Shown here piece after piece: positions 36,152-36,453 of a DNA stretch of 36,453 nucleotides. Both the position numbers and the translations under genes were made by a program. The notes under the pieces are model-generated. The model had not been told where the DNA came from. It ran no database searches and saw nothing but the letters and a program-made list of their open reading frames with translations. Within the stretch, counting starts at the first letter, position 1; every line of letters starts with the position of its first letter. This stretch comes from Candidatus Cryptobacteroides merdavium (GTDB taxonomy: Bacteria > Bacteroidota > Bacteroidia > Bacteroidales > UBA932). The stretch covers positions 1 to 36,453 of the forward strand of contig JADIMO010000042.1 in assembly GCA_017694755.1 (NCBI GenBank), in the 5' to 3' direction.

Positions 36152-36453
36152 ATGAAAGAATATAAGGTAAAGGATGTGGCGGCGGTGATAGAGGAATTTG
36201 CACCGCTGGGAATACAGGAAAAATGGGACAACAGCGGGCTGTGCATCGGGTCGCCGGAGGCGGGGGTCAGCTCCGTTCTTTTAGGGCTGGACTGCACGCC
36301 GGAGCTGGTGGACGAGGCTGTGGCGGCGGGGGCTGACATGATAGTCACGCATCATCCGCTGATATTTTCAGGACTGAAGAAGATCAGTCCGGAGGACCCT
36401 GTGGGGCTGGCGGTGATGAAGGCCGTGGCAGCGGGGATTTCTGTGTATGCGGC
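36152..36453 (+). CDS. Nif3-family (dinuclear metal centre, YbgI-like) protein, 3' truncated by window
   Basis: The first 100 residues of a Nif3/YbgI protein. They include EKWDNSGLCIG near residues 23-33 and the metal-binding THHPLIFSG near 69-77, both family hallmarks. The frame starts at the ATG 4 bases after the MerR stop and runs open to the window edge. Family members form hexameric toroids with two metals per active site; they are linked loosely to GTP cyclohydrolase-like or NIF3 functions, but the reaction is unsettled. Third codon positions here are richer in G (gcg, ggg, gtg) than in the preceding MerR gene, which favours C. Bacteroidales versions often carry an inserted PII-like domain, which would lie beyond this edge. 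Confidence 0.88.
   Translation, partial: MKEYKVKDVAAVIEEFAPLGIQEKWDNSGLCIGSPEAGVSSVLLGLDCTPELVDEAVAAGADMIVTHHPLIFSGLKKISPEDPVGLAVMKAVAAGISVYA

Overview
The window looks like chromosome of an anaerobic member of the order Bacteroidales (phylum Bacteroidota). The grounds are a SusC/SusD pair followed by surface lipoproteins, BACON and GH97 domains, -7 boxes of the Bacteroidota form TAnnTTTG upstream of several genes, and family-typical versions of Tgt, LptF/LptG, the small SSB and M23/MerR proteins. Pyruvate formate-lyase and its activase indicate mixed-acid fermentation. GC content is moderate. I cannot name a genus from the sequence alone. I see no tRNA, rRNA, CRISPR array, transposase or phage gene.

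Region 1 (1-13340, all + strand) is a starch/alpha-glucan utilisation locus. In order it encodes the C-terminal part of a SusC-like TonB-dependent receptor, a SusD-like binding lipoprotein, a SusE/F-like starch-binding lipoprotein, a SusG-like surface amylase with an added BACON domain, a second smaller GH13 lipoprotein, a SusA-like neopullulanase and a SusB-like GH97 alpha-glucosidase. Surface proteins would bind and cut glucans, SusC/D would import oligosaccharides, and SusA/SusB would reduce them to glucose. The order differs from the susABCDEFG layout of B. thetaiotaomicron. The locus ends at a clear terminator, followed by a decayed winged-helix remnant.

Region 2 (13745-17155) is pflB and pflA. 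The 453-bp gap between them is filled with nested inverted repeats, including a four-stem, cloverleaf-like element starting in the pflB stop codon and a long hairpin ending four bases before the pflA start. This is the most unusual non-coding stretch in the window.

Region 3 (17306-21550) holds a tail-less small SSB (-), a zinc-finger protein overlapping an M3 metallopeptidase (+), and a DUF2807-type lipoprotein rich in SGAS repeats (+). Region 4 (21626-25486) has tgt-lptG (-) diverging from a NupG-type nucleoside transporter (+); this Tgt lacks the three zinc cysteines.

Region 5 (25567-33741, - strand) reads alaS, an in-frame lptF-fmt fusion of 812 residues, thiN, ilvA and ilvE. It covers translation, LPS export, thiamine diphosphate supply and branched-chain amino acid synthesis. 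Region 6 (33894-36453, + strand), divergent from alaS, is a compact operon of two membrane-anchored M23 endopeptidases, a MerR-type regulator and the start of a Nif3-family gene cut by the window edge.
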